Part shown: positions 44,842-53,474 of the stretch, in pieces
Layout: every line of letters starts with the position of its first letter
Numbering within the stretch: the stretch's first letter is position 1
Source: Bradyrhizobium retamae
GTDB lineage: Bacteria > Pseudomonadota > Alphaproteobacteria > Rhizobiales > Xanthobacteraceae
Assembly (NCBI RefSeq): GCF_001440415.1
Contig: NZ_LLYA01000181.1
Location: 124,001 to 188,000, forward strand
DNA length: 64,000 nt
Reading direction: 5' to 3'
Program-made: the position numbers and the translations under genes
Notes under the pieces: generated by a model
What the model saw: the letters and a program-made list of their open reading frames with translations, nothing else
What the model was told of the DNA's origin: nothing
The model's database searches: none

Positions 44842-45921
44842 GTGCATCAGAGAACTGTGCAGGGGTCTAATGGGCAAAAAGACTTTGGCCTCATTAAGAC
44901 TCCCAATGGCAGCGATGACGTCCCCGACGCACGGCGTTGGAAGCGCATTTTGGGCAACTACAGCACCCCAAGTCGGCCGCGGAGCCTGGCCGAGTTGGCG
45001 ATCACGGCTTTGCCGCTCGTGATGCTGTGGACCGCGGCTTGGTTCACGTTCTCCCTTGGCTATGCCTGGGCTTCATTGCTTATAGCGGTCCCGGCCGCTG
45101 GCTTTCTCTTACGCCTGTTCATGATCCAGCACGACTGCGGCCATGGCACCTTTTTTGCCGGTCGCCTGGCGAATGACTGGGTCGGCCGCGTCATTGGCGT
45201 GCTCACACTCACGCCTTACGACTATTGGCGCCGCACGCATGCGATTCATCATGCCACCACCGGCAACATTGATCGCCGCGGCATCGGCGACGTCGATACG
45301 CTGACCGTGCGCGAATACCGGGCCCTTCCCTGGTGGGGTCGTCTGAGATACCGTCTTTATCGCCACCCGCTGATCATGTTCGGCCTCGGGCCGGCCTATC
45401 TGTTTCTCTTGCAACAGAGGATTCCGGTCGGGCTGATGCGCAATGGCTGGCAGCCTTGGGCCAGTACAATGGCAACCAATCTCGCGATTGCCGTCATCGT
45501 CGCTGCGCTCACATGGTTTATCGGGATCAAGGCGTTCCTGCTCGTGCATCTTCCGATTACGCTCCTGGCCGCCACGGCCGGCGTATGGCTGTTCTACGTG
45601 CAGCATCAATTTGAGCACACGACGTGGGATCGCGACGAGAGCTGGAACCTGCATCAAGCCGCTCTGCACGGCAGCTCACATTACGAGCTGCCGGCGCTGC
45701 TGCGCTGGTTCACAGCCAACATCGGTATTCACCACGTGCATCACCTCTCCAGTCGGATTCCCTATTACCGGCTGCCGCACGTGCTGCGTGACCACCCGGA
45801 GCTGCGGGATGTCGGCCACATAACGCTCCTTGAGAGCTTTCGGTGTGTACGACTTGTGTTGTGGGACGAGGCGCAGCGCCGTTTGGTGTCGTTCCGGGAA
45901 ATCAGAGCCCGGGACTCTTAG
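44842..45921 (+). CDS. fatty acid desaturase (second, different subfamily)
   Basis: This membrane protein of about 359 residues has histidine boxes H-D-C-G-H and H-A-I-H-H, and later H-H-V-H-H-L in N-I-G-I-H-H-V-H-H-L. Four or more hydrophobic segments are present. It resembles delta-type acyl-lipid desaturases of rhizobia. The start is probably the GTG at 44842, preceded by AAGGGGA; the frame is open further upstream but without family likeness. It shares little sequence with the desaturase at 26.5 kb. It is convergent with a LysR gene. Confidence 0.85.
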   Translation: MHQRTVQGSNGQKDFGLIKTPNGSDDVPDARRWKRILGNYSTPSRPRSLAELAITALPLVMLWTAAWFTFSLGYAWASLLIAVPAAGFLLRLFMIQHDCGHGTFFAGRLANDWVGRVIGVLTLTPYDYWRRTHAIHHATTGNIDRRGIGDVDTLTVREYRALPWWGRLRYRLYRHPLIMFGLGPAYLFLLQQRIPVGLMRNGWQPWASTMATNLAIAVIVAALTWFIGIKAFLLVHLPITLLAATAGVWLFYVQHQFEHTTWDRDESWNLHQAALHGSSHYELPALLRWFTANIGIHHVHHLSSRIPYYRLPHVLRDHPELRDVGHITLLESFRCVRLVLWDEAQRRLVSFREIRARDS

Positions 45922-45923
45922 GC

Positions 45924-45940
45924 ATTACGGTGACAGTGGA
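45924..45940. repeat. second copy of the short dispersed repeat
   Basis: ATTACGGTGACAGTGGA lies between convergent desaturase and LysR genes, 2 bp after the desaturase stop. It supplies the TAA stop and last codons (L-S-P) of the LysR gene, so the LysR C-terminus may have been altered by its arrival. Confidence 0.6.
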
Positions 45941-46872
45941 GGCCCAGTTCGCCCTCGCGGCGCGGCGCGTTTCGGCAGATCGGCGATGCGTGCTTTGAGG
46001 CGTGGCAGCGCGAAGTCCAGGAAGGCGCGCAACTTGACCGGCATGAAGCGATTGGGCGGATAGACGAGGCTGACGGGTATCGGCGGCGGCTCGAAATCCT
46101 GCAGCAGCAGCGCAAGCTCTCCGGATTTGACCGATTCTGCCACTTGATAGGAGAACACCGTTGCGATGCCCATGCCGCTGCGCGCGGCATCGCACGTCGA
46201 TTCAAGATGGTTCAACACGAGCCGCGACCGCACCGGCACGACATAATCGGTCTGGTCTTTCTTGAACGTCCATTCGGCTGGTGACTGCAACGGCACGAAA
46301 CTGATGCAGTCGTGCTTGGAGAGGTCGTCAAGGGATCTCGGCGTCCCGCGCCATTTCAGATAGGCCGGGCTCGCGCACAGCATGCGGCGGATTTCGCCGA
46401 TCCGGATCGCGATCAGGCTGCTGTCGGCCAGCGTTCCGATCCGAAGCGCGACATCGACATGCTCCTCCAGAAGGTTGACCGGCCGGTCCAGCAGATCGAG
46501 GCGAATATCCACCTCCGGAAACGTCGCCACGAATTCCGCCAGCACCGGCACTAGGTGTAGCCGGCCGAACGCAAAGGGCGCCGACACGCTCAGCTCGCCG
46601 CGCGGCGTCGCGTACTCGCCGGATGCGGCGCGTTCGGCCTCAGTCACGTCGGCGATGATCCTTTTTGCCGCGGCGATGTAGGAGCGGCCTGCCTCCGTTG
46701 GGACGAGCGCGCGGCTCGAGCGGTTGAACAGCTTGGTGCGCAGGTGGGCTTCGAGCTCGGATACTTTTCGGCTCACGGTGGCCAGCGGCATTTTGTGCCG
46801 GCGCGCCGCAGCCGACAGGCTTCCGGCCTCCGCGACCGCCAACACAATCGACATGCCCTCGAGACGGTCCAT
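45925..46872 (-). CDS. LysR family transcriptional regulator
   Basis: This 315-residue protein has the LysR winged helix (A-A-R-R-H-K-M-P-L-A-T-V-S-R-K-V) and effector domain. The C-terminal 15 residues are Arg/Pro-rich and end in sequence supplied by the short repeat. It is divergent from the SDR-DUF417-AhpD operon with a palindrome between them, so it probably controls that operon. Confidence 0.92.
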   Translation of the reverse strand: MDRLEGMSIVLAVAEAGSLSAAARRHKMPLATVSRKVSELEAHLRTKLFNRSSRALVPTEAGRSYIAAAKRIIADVTEAERAASGEYATPRGELSVSAPFAFGRLHLVPVLAEFVATFPEVDIRLDLLDRPVNLLEEHVDVALRIGTLADSSLIAIRIGEIRRMLCASPAYLKWRGTPRSLDDLSKHDCISFVPLQSPAEWTFKKDQTDYVVPVRSRLVLNHLESTCDAARSGMGIATVFSYQVAESVKSGELALLLQDFEPPPIPVSLVYPPNRFMPVKLRAFLDFALPRLKARIADLPKRAAPRGRTGPPLSP

Positions 46873-46878
46873 CGGATG

Positions 46879-46895
46879 CTTCCATTTTTTGGAAG
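46879..46895. promoter_or_regulatory. palindrome between LysR and SDR genes
   Basis: CTTCCATTTTTTGGAAG has 6-bp arms (CTTCCA / TGGAAG) around five T, 7 bp upstream of the LysR start. It is a likely binding site for the adjacent LysR or part of its promoter. Confidence 0.5.
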
Positions 46896-46984
46896 GATAT
46901 ATCTCGATTTTGCCAGATACCCATCAATTCCGGAAGGGCCTATCCATCAGCGCGAAGCAGCGAACCCAACCAACGGAGATGGAC

Positions 46985-47794
46985 ATGACCCAGACCAAAG
47001 GCACTGCTCTAATTACCGGCGCATCAACTGGCATCGGCGCGATCTACGCCGATCGTCTGGCGAAGCGCGGCCACGACCTCATTCTCGTTGCGCGCAACAA
47101 GCAGCGGCTTGCATCGCTGGCGCGCCCGCTCGCCAACGAGACGGGCCGGAACGTGGAGACGGTTGAGGCCGATCTCACGTCCCCGGCGGACCTGCAGCGC
47201 GTCGAGGACCTCCTCAAGACCAATGCGGGTATCTCCCTGCTGGTCAACAACGCCGGCGTCGGCGCGGCAGCCCCGCTGCTCGCTTCCGACGTCGACAAGA
47301 TGGAGGACATGATCCGCCTGAACGTCACTGCGCTGACGCGGCTGACCTTTGCGGCGGTCCCGGGATTTGTTGCCCGCGGCAACGGCACGATCATCAACAT
47401 TTCGTCGGTCGTCGCGATCGCGCCGGAGGTGCTGAATGGCGTCTATGGCGGCACCAAAGCGTTCGTGCTCGCATTCAGCCGCTCGCTCGTTCACGAGCTC
47501 GCCGACAAGGGCATCCGCGTGCAGGCGGTGCTGCCGGGCGCCACCGCCACCGAATTCTGGGACGTCGCCGGCACGCCGGTTCATCAGCTTCCGGCGCAGA
47601 TCGTGATGTCGGCCGACGACTTGGTCGACGCCGCGCTGGCCGGTCTCGACCTCGACGAGACCGTGACCATCCCGTCGCTGCCGGACAAGGCAGAGTGGGA
47701 CCGTCATGAGACGGCGCGCCTCGCCATGTCGGACAGGCTTTCGAGTGCCATCCCGGCCCCTCGCTACAATTTGCGCAAGCGCGTGAATGCGTGA
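46985..47794 (+). CDS. SDR family NAD(P)-dependent oxidoreductase
   Basis: This 269-residue protein has T-G-A-S-T-G-I-G for cofactor binding, N-N-A-G, catalytic Ser in I-N-I-S-S-V, and Y-G-G-T-K (Tyr and Lys). CGGAG precedes the ATG at 46985 at better spacing than the in-frame ATG at 46979. Substrate unknown. First gene of the operon with DUF417 and AhpD-like genes. Confidence 0.9.
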   Translation: MTQTKGTALITGASTGIGAIYADRLAKRGHDLILVARNKQRLASLARPLANETGRNVETVEADLTSPADLQRVEDLLKTNAGISLLVNNAGVGAAAPLLASDVDKMEDMIRLNVTALTRLTFAAVPGFVARGNGTIINISSVVAIAPEVLNGVYGGTKAFVLAFSRSLVHELADKGIRVQAVLPGATATEFWDVAGTPVHQLPAQIVMSADDLVDAALAGLDLDETVTIPSLPDKAEWDRHETARLAMSDRLSSAIPAPRYNLRKRVNA

Positions 47795-47869
47795 GCACCC
47801 GGCCGGCGCACGACAAGTCGTGCAGCCGGATATCGGATTGAACCTTGACCCATGAAAACGGAGGTTACC

Positions 47870-48403
47870 ATGTCACGCATTATCACCCAGCTCCCGGCGC
47901 CGATCCTCGCACCGGGCTCTATCGTCCGATGGCGCGATCAAGCCGAACGCCTGATCGCCTACGCTGAGCCGATCAGCCGAGCCGGTCTCTATTTGTCGCT
48001 CGGGATCATCTACGCCTGGTTCGGCGGGATGAAGTTCACCGATTATGAGGCCCAGGGACTGGTGCCGCTGGTGGAGAACAGTCCGCTCGTGAGCTGGTTC
48101 TATGCTCTGCTTTCGGTCCGCGGCTTCTCCAATTTCCTCGGCTTCGTCGAACTCGGCATCGGACTGCTGATCGTCCTCAGACTGGCAAGCCCGATCTTTT
48201 CTGCAGCAGGCGGCCTTCTCTCGGCCGGACTCTTCGTCACGACAATAAGCTTCATGATCTCGACGCCAGGCGTCGTGGTGCCGGAGCTCGGGCTGCCCGC
48301 GATCACCGTCGCGCCGGGTCAGTTCCTCCTGAAGGATGTCGGCCTGTTCGCCGCTTCGTTCTGGGTATTCGTCGACTCTCTGAAGGCGGTGGTTCGCAGG
48401 TGA
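47870..48403 (+). CDS. DUF417 (YkgB-like) membrane protein
   Basis: This 177-residue protein has four predicted membrane segments and the family feature Y-A-W-F-G-G-M-K-F-T-x-Y-E in the first. DUF417 proteins are DoxX-like and often lie beside redox enzymes, but their activity is unknown. GGAGGTTACC precedes the ATG at 47870. It begins 75 bp after the SDR. Confidence 0.88.
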   Translation: MSRIITQLPAPILAPGSIVRWRDQAERLIAYAEPISRAGLYLSLGIIYAWFGGMKFTDYEAQGLVPLVENSPLVSWFYALLSVRGFSNFLGFVELGIGLLIVLRLASPIFSAAGGLLSAGLFVTTISFMISTPGVVVPELGLPAITVAPGQFLLKDVGLFAASFWVFVDSLKAVVRR

Positions 48404-48477
48404 GCGCCCGCTCGGCGCCCCGAGAAAAGAAAGTGACTACTTCCATTCAGCAAGAACAGTCATCAAGGAGCAACAAA

Positions 48478-48933
48478 ATGAGCAAGCGTCTCGACTATAA
48501 CCAGATCGCGCCGGCAGGCTTGAAAGCACTGGGCGGCGTCTACGGCTACGTCATGCAGAGCGGACTTCCTCCTGCGCTGGTCGAACTGGTTTACCTGCGA
48601 ATTTCCCAGATCAACAATTGCGCCTATTGCCTCGACATGCACGCGCGCGACCTGCTCAAGAAGGGAGAGAAGATCGAAAAACTCGCGCTGGTGCAGGCGT
48701 GGGCGGAAGCCGGCAATCTCTTCGACGAGCGTGAACGCGCCGCGCTCGCATGGGCCGAGACGGTGACGCGCGTCGCCGATACCGGCGTGCCGGATCAAGC
48801 ATATCAGGCCGCCCGCGCCGTGTTCGAGGAGCGCGAGCTCGTGGACCTCACGATCGCGATCGGCCTGATGAACGCCTACAACCGCATGGCAATCAGCTTT
48901 CGCAACACGCCGCAGGCGGCGCTCGGGAAATAG
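48478..48933 (+). CDS. AhpD-like carboxymuconolactone decarboxylase family protein
   Basis: This 151-residue protein has C-A-Y-C-L-D-M-H (Cys48, Cys51, His55), the redox motif of alkylhydroperoxidase D, so it is likely a peroxidase-type CMD protein in the cytoplasm. AAGGAG precedes the ATG at 48478. It is the last gene of the SDR-DUF417 operon and differs from the cysteine-free exported CMD protein at 39 kb. Confidence 0.92.
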   Translation: MSKRLDYNQIAPAGLKALGGVYGYVMQSGLPPALVELVYLRISQINNCAYCLDMHARDLLKKGEKIEKLALVQAWAEAGNLFDERERAALAWAETVTRVADTGVPDQAYQAARAVFEERELVDLTIAIGLMNAYNRMAISFRNTPQAALGK

Positions 48934-49114
48934 GCATTAGGCATACCATCAGATGGCCGTGATCGTCCCGGGAAGTTTGCAAGGAGGCGACACGTCGCCT
49001 CTCGGCGAGGTGCCATCCGCTATTCCCGCTTTTTCCCGAAAGTGCTATTATTCAATGATCGTTGTACTCGCAAGGGATGTCGGTTGGCTTTGTTCACCCC
49101 GGGGAGGTGACGTC

Positions 49115-49327
49115 GTGGCTAAATTGGATGACCGCACGATTGCAAACATGGAAGTTGCGTTGGAAAAAGCCTGCAGCCATTTTCCCAACGGCGGCGATCA
49201 TGAAAGCCGCAAATACGTCGCCCGAAAGCTGATGCAGAGTGCAGAGGATGGAAATACCACCTTGGGCGGACTGGACGTTGTCGCGCACCGGGCCGTTCAA
49301 GAACTGTCGAAGCCGAAATCGGCATAA
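49115..49327 (+). CDS. small cytoplasmic hypothetical protein
   Basis: This 70-residue protein begins (GTG) V-A-K-L-D-D-R-T-I-A-N-M-E-V-A-L-E and has H-F-P-N-G-G-D-H-E-S-R-K-Y-V-A-R-K-L. GGGGAGGTGA precedes the GTG. It resembles short bradyrhizobial proteins of unknown function. There is no signal peptide. It is convergent with the alcohol dehydrogenase gene. Confidence 0.75.
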   Translation: MAKLDDRTIANMEVALEKACSHFPNGGDHESRKYVARKLMQSAEDGNTTLGGLDVVAHRAVQELSKPKSA

Positions 49328-49339
49328 CGGTCGCCCGCC

Positions 49340-50398
49340 TCAGTTCTTCAGCACGATACGTCCCACGACCTTGCCGGCGCGCAGCTCGTCGATCCATTTC
49401 TGGACGTCGGCCATCGGCTCTTCCTTCATCGGCGTCGGCTTGATCTTGCCGACGCGGGCGAGGGCCATCAATTCCTTGGCCTCGGCGAGGGTGCCGACCA
49501 TGAAACCTTCGATGGTCATGCGCTTGTAGACCCACTGCACCATCGGCAGGCTGAAATTGCCGCCCATCAAGCCGGACACCACGATCTTGCCGCCGCGTGC
49601 GACCGTCGCAACGGCGAACGCCATCGACTTCTCATTGCCGGCAAAATCGACGACGCCGTCGAAGCCGCCCTCGGTTTCTTTCAGGATGCGCCTTATGACC
49701 TCGGGCTCGGCCGGATCGTAGGCCACCGCTGCGCCGTTCTGCAGCGCGGTCTCGCGCGCGGCAGGAGAGAGGTCGGCGACCGTGATGTTCTGCTTGAACA
49801 TCGCCTGCGCGAATGAAAGCCCCATCATGCCGACGCCGCCGAGCCCGATCAGCAAAAGGTTGCGCTGCCGCGGGCGGTCGACCAGCCGCTTCAGCGCGCC
49901 ATAGGCGGTGACGCCCGAGCACATCAGCGTCGCCGCCTGGTTGACCGGAAGCGGATCGTAATCCAGCAGATATTTGGCGTCGGGCACCAGCACGTGAGTG
50001 GCGAAGCCGCCGTCGATGGAGACGCCGAGGAAGCGCTGCTTGACGCAGAGGTTCTCGTCGCCATTGGCGCAGTCGCGGCATTGGCCGCAGCCGATCCAGG
50101 GGAATACCGCCTGCTTCTTTCCGATCAGGTCCGTCGAAACATCTGGACCGACTTCATCGACGATGCCGGCAATCTCGTGCCCGAGCGTGAACGGCAGCGT
50201 CATGCCGCGCGTGGTGTCGAGCCGCTTGCCACCGCCGAGATCGGCATAGCCGTCCTGGATGTGCAGGTCGGAATGGCAGAGACCGCAGCGCTCGATGCGG
50301 ACGAGGACTTCGCTGCCTTTCGGCTTTGGCGTGTCGACGATGGTTTCGCACAACGGCGCATCGAACTTGACCAGGGACTGGCGACGCATCAGCGCCAT
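49340..50398 (-). CDS. zinc-dependent alcohol dehydrogenase
   Basis: This 352-residue MDR-family enzyme has catalytic zinc ligands at Cys38 (R-C-G-L-C-H-S-D) and the GHE pair (His74, Glu75). The structural zinc motif C-x2-C-x2-C-x7-C is at 104-118. The Rossmann domain has G-L-G-G-V-G-M-M-G. It oxidises alcohols with NAD(P); the substrate is unknown. The ATG at 50398 has AGGAGAT upstream. It lies 25 bp after rsmA on the same strand. Confidence 0.93.
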   Translation of the reverse strand: MALMRRQSLVKFDAPLCETIVDTPKPKGSEVLVRIERCGLCHSDLHIQDGYADLGGGKRLDTTRGMTLPFTLGHEIAGIVDEVGPDVSTDLIGKKQAVFPWIGCGQCRDCANGDENLCVKQRFLGVSIDGGFATHVLVPDAKYLLDYDPLPVNQAATLMCSGVTAYGALKRLVDRPRQRNLLLIGLGGVGMMGLSFAQAMFKQNITVADLSPAARETALQNGAAVAYDPAEPEVIRRILKETEGGFDGVVDFAGNEKSMAFAVATVARGGKIVVSGLMGGNFSLPMVQWVYKRMTIEGFMVGTLAEAKELMALARVGKIKPTPMKEEPMADVQKWIDELRAGKVVGRIVLKN

Positions 50399-50423
50399 GG
50401 CATCATCTCCTCGAGCAGTTTCT

Positions 50424-51290
50424 TCAGGGCGTTAACGCTTTTATGCTTCGTATATCGGTCAATTCGCGGGCCATGGCAACAAAGCCGGAGATTGGAATGG
50501 TTTCGGCGCGCCTGGTCGCGTCGATATGCGCGGCCTCGGCCAGCCGGGCGGGATCGACCGAGAGCGATTTCAGGCTCTGCCGCAGCATTTTGCGGCGCTG
50601 ACCGAAGGCCGCGGCCGCCACCTGTTCGAGAGCCCGGCGGTCACACGGCTCGGGTGCCTCACGCGGCACCAGCCGCACTACCGAGGAGGTCACTTTCGGC
50701 TGCGGCACGAACGCCGCAGGGGAAATGTCGAACAGGATTTTGGTCTCCGAGCGCCAGTTGGCGAGCACCGCGAGCCGGCCGTAGGCCTCGTCGTTCTCCT
50801 TGGCGACGATCCGCTCGGCGACCTCGCGCTGAAACATCAGGACCATCATGTCGTACCAGGGTGGCCATGGCTCGATCGAGAGCCAGTCGACGAGAAGCGC
50901 GGTTGCGATATTGTAGGGCAGGTTGGCGACGATTTTTGCCTGCTCGCCACCCAGCATCGGACGGGGATCGAAGCGCTGTGCGTCAGTGTGCACGATCTCA
51001 AGCCGGCCAGGATAGCGCCTGGAAATGTAATCGAGTGGAGCCAGCGCACGCTCGTCGCGCTCGACCGCGATGACGCGTTTGGCGCCGAGCGCCAGCAGCG
51101 CGCGCGTCAGGCCGCCTGGGCCGGGACCGACCTCGATGATCGTTGCGCCTTCGAGCGGGCCGGCGGCGCGCGCAATCCGCGCGGTGAGGTTGAGGTCGAG
51201 CAGAAAATTCTGGCCGAGCGATTTGCGGGCCGACAGGGAATGTTCGCGGATGACCTCGCGCAGCGGCGGCAGATCGTCGATCGCGCTCAT
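50424..51290 (-). CDS. rsmA: 16S rRNA (adenine1518/1519-N6)-dimethyltransferase
   Basis: This 288-residue enzyme dimethylates A1518 and A1519 of 16S rRNA during 30S maturation. It has S-L-G-Q-N-F-L, E-V-G-P-G-P-G-G-L-T-R and N-L-P-Y-N-I-A, the conserved SAM and target-base motifs. It is preceded by a region of large inverted repeats that separates it from pdxA. Confidence 0.97.
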   Translation of the reverse strand: MSAIDDLPPLREVIREHSLSARKSLGQNFLLDLNLTARIARAAGPLEGATIIEVGPGPGGLTRALLALGAKRVIAVERDERALAPLDYISRRYPGRLEIVHTDAQRFDPRPMLGGEQAKIVANLPYNIATALLVDWLSIEPWPPWYDMMVLMFQREVAERIVAKENDEAYGRLAVLANWRSETKILFDISPAAFVPQPKVTSSVVRLVPREAPEPCDRRALEQVAAAAFGQRRKMLRQSLKSLSVDPARLAEAAHIDATRRAETIPISGFVAMARELTDIRSIKALTP

Positions 51291-51297
51291 GAAGGCC

Positions 51298-51369
51298 GTG
51301 CCCTTGGCTTTACGAAGTTCGTCATGGCCCGCGGCACCCTCTGTGCGAACTTCGTAAAGCCAAGGGCAC
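51298..51369. repeat. perfect 24-bp inverted repeat upstream of rsmA
   Basis: Arms at 51298-51321 and 51346-51369 are perfect complements, separated by 24 nt. It lies 8 bp upstream of the rsmA start, so it could fold in the rsmA leader or end the pdxA transcript. Confidence 0.85.
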
Positions 51370-51378
51370 CAAGGGAGT

Positions 51379-51469
51379 CAACATTTCAGTGCCGCTTGTC
51401 GATCTGAAGTTCCTGGGACGAACTCGCCGCATGCCGTGCAGGAACTTCAGATCGGCGGCACTGATGTTG
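51379..51469. repeat. inverted duplication of the pdxA 3' end
   Basis: A 16-bp perfect stem (51400-51415 and 51439-51454) extends outward, with small bulges, to 51379 and 51469. The right arm covers the last seven codons and stop of pdxA, so the left arm is an inverted copy of the pdxA tail. Confidence 0.8.
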
Positions 51470-52457
51470 CCGCCATGCGCGCGGCGAGCCGCAGTGCCGC
51501 GGCGAGACTCGACGGGTTGGCCTTGCCGGTGCCGGCAATGTCGAAGGCGGTGCCGTGGTCCGGCGAGGTGCGGATGAACGGCAATCCGAGCGTGACGTTG
51601 ACGGCGTCCTCGAACGCAATGGTCTTGATCGGGATCAGCGCCTGGTCGTGATACATGCAGATGGCGCAGTCATAGGTCCTGCGCGCCGCCGCGTGGAACA
51701 TGGTGTCCGCGGGCAGCGGGCCCCTGGCGTCGATGCCTTTTGCGCGCAGCGCTTCGACGGCGGGTGCTACGATGTCGATGTCTTCGCTGCCGAGCGAGCC
51801 GTCTTCGCCAGCATGCGGGTTGAGGCCCGATATTGCAAGGCGTGGCTGGGCAAGGCCGAAATGGGCTTTCAGATCCGCAACCGCAATCCGGGCAGTCGTG
51901 ACGATCAGCTCGGCCGAGAGCTGGGCCAGCGCCTCGCGCAGCGAAAGATGGATGGTCACGGGAACGACGGCGAGCGCCGGCGACCACAGCATCATCACGG
52001 GCTGCGGCACGCGGCCGCCATCGGAGGCAAGCTCGGCGAGAAACTCGGTATGGCCGGGATGACGGAATCCGGCGCGGTAGAGCACGCTCTTGGCGATCGG
52101 GTTGGTGACGATGGCGCCCGCGCGTCCGGCCCTGACATGGTCGACCGCATGGCGAATCGAGGTAAGTGCCGCGGTCGCGCTGGTCTGGTCGGGCTGTCCG
52201 GGGCGCGCGGTTGCGATTTCGCCGGTTGCGACCACGGGCAGGGCTCTCGCAAATGCCGCGCTCGCTTCCTCGGGCACAGCGTCGGCGAGGTCGATCGTCA
52301 ATCCCAGGATTTTCGCCCGCTCGGCGAAGAAGGCGCGGTCGCCGAGCAGGTAGAACGGCGGGAGGTCCAGTTCACCGCGCCGCCGCCACGCTTCAAGGGC
52401 GATGTCGGGGCCGATGCCCGCAGGTTCGCCGGATGTCAGCGCAAGGGGCTTTGCCAT
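51447..52457 (-). CDS. pdxA: 4-hydroxythreonine-4-phosphate dehydrogenase
   Basis: PdxA acts in the DXP-dependent route to pyridoxal phosphate. The 336-residue protein has A-L-T-S-G-E-P-A-G-I-G at the N-terminus, G-H-T-E-F-L-A, and S-G-L-N-P-H-A-G-E-D-G, all family motifs with metal-binding His. It starts 3 bp after the SurA-like gene, so the two are coupled. Its last codons are inverted-duplicated downstream. Confidence 0.97.
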   Translation of the reverse strand: MAKPLALTSGEPAGIGPDIALEAWRRRGELDLPPFYLLGDRAFFAERAKILGLTIDLADAVPEEASAAFARALPVVATGEIATARPGQPDQTSATAALTSIRHAVDHVRAGRAGAIVTNPIAKSVLYRAGFRHPGHTEFLAELASDGGRVPQPVMMLWSPALAVVPVTIHLSLREALAQLSAELIVTTARIAVADLKAHFGLAQPRLAISGLNPHAGEDGSLGSEDIDIVAPAVEALRAKGIDARGPLPADTMFHAAARRTYDCAICMYHDQALIPIKTIAFEDAVNVTLGLPFIRTSPDHGTAFDIAGTGKANPSSLAAALRLAARMAATSVPPI

Positions 52458-52460
52458 GCA

Positions 52461-53408
52461 TCAACGATATTCGATCATCGCAGCTTTGCGGATGTCGGCC
52501 AGGTAAGCCTTCGACTTTGCCTCGTACTTCTGCGTGTACATCTTTTCCCGGATTTCCCGCTTCTTCGGCGTATCGATCTTGGTCGGCTTGCGGTCGCACA
52601 ACGCCACCATCTCCACGCCCTGTTTGGTGATTTCGGGCGGGGTCAGGCGACCGATCGGCGTCTTGTCCAGGAGCTCGCGAAGCGGGCCGGGTATGTCGGC
52701 CGAAGTCTTGGTGACGATGCCGCGGATCGCGGCATTCTGCATCGACTTGAAGTAAGAGTTGGCCTGCTCGCAGCTCTGCACGCGCTCGCGCAAGGATTCT
52801 GCCTCCTTGCGCCGCAAGTCGATCGCGCTTGGCGCCGAACCGCGCGGCACGATCAGCACGATTGGCTGTAGCCTGTATTCGAACGCGTCGGCCTGGGTCG
52901 GTTCACCGCTTTGCTGGGCGGCATCGGCAACGTCCTTCTCGCCGACCTGGAGGCTCTCCTTGAAACGGCCGCGCACCAGACTGCCCCAGACCATCTCGGC
53001 CTTGAGGCGGGCCTTCAGCGTTTCCGGCCGGACCCCCTGGCTCTCCAGGGACTTGGTCAACTGTTCGGGCGTGATACGCATCCGCTGGCTCATCCCGGCA
53101 AAGGCCTGGTCGATATCGCTCGCCGAAGGGTCGACGCCGAACCGCTTGGCTTCCTTGATCTTCACCTTTTCGTCGATCAGTTCCTCGATCACCTCCTTCC
53201 GCGGCATCTGCTTCCGCGTCGTCAGGAAGTTGAGCTTGGTGCGCTGCTCGATATCGAGAGTGGTGATGGGCTCACCGTTCACCATCACCGCCACGGACTG
53301 CGCTTGCAGCGGTGAAGCGCCGCCGGCCAGAACGGCAAGCGCAACGGCGCCGCCGGCGATCAGGGACCAAAATCGGCGAGGAAGGAGCGTAATGGTCGTC
53401 ATGGTCAT
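52461..53408 (-). CDS. SurA-like periplasmic chaperone (SurA N-domain)
   Basis: This 315-residue exported protein has a signal peptide (cleavage near LQAQ), then a SurA N-terminal domain that includes V-N-G-E-P-I-T-T-L-D-I-E-Q-R. A weak C-terminal PPIase-like part follows. SurA escorts outer-membrane proteins, including LptD. The ATG at 53408 is used; one at 53402 is also possible and the upstream frame starts only with TTG. It sits between lptD and pdxA on the same strand. Confidence 0.9.
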   Translation of the reverse strand: MTMTTITLLPRRFWSLIAGGAVALAVLAGGASPLQAQSVAVMVNGEPITTLDIEQRTKLNFLTTRKQMPRKEVIEELIDEKVKIKEAKRFGVDPSASDIDQAFAGMSQRMRITPEQLTKSLESQGVRPETLKARLKAEMVWGSLVRGRFKESLQVGEKDVADAAQQSGEPTQADAFEYRLQPIVLIVPRGSAPSAIDLRRKEAESLRERVQSCEQANSYFKSMQNAAIRGIVTKTSADIPGPLRELLDKTPIGRLTPPEITKQGVEMVALCDRKPTKIDTPKKREIREKMYTQKYEAKSKAYLADIRKAAMIEYR

Positions 53409-53474
53409 ATCAGTCGTTTCAACCAATTCGTACCGCGCGGCGCTGGGTATTCTCCGGCAAGGTCGGGCCTCACG

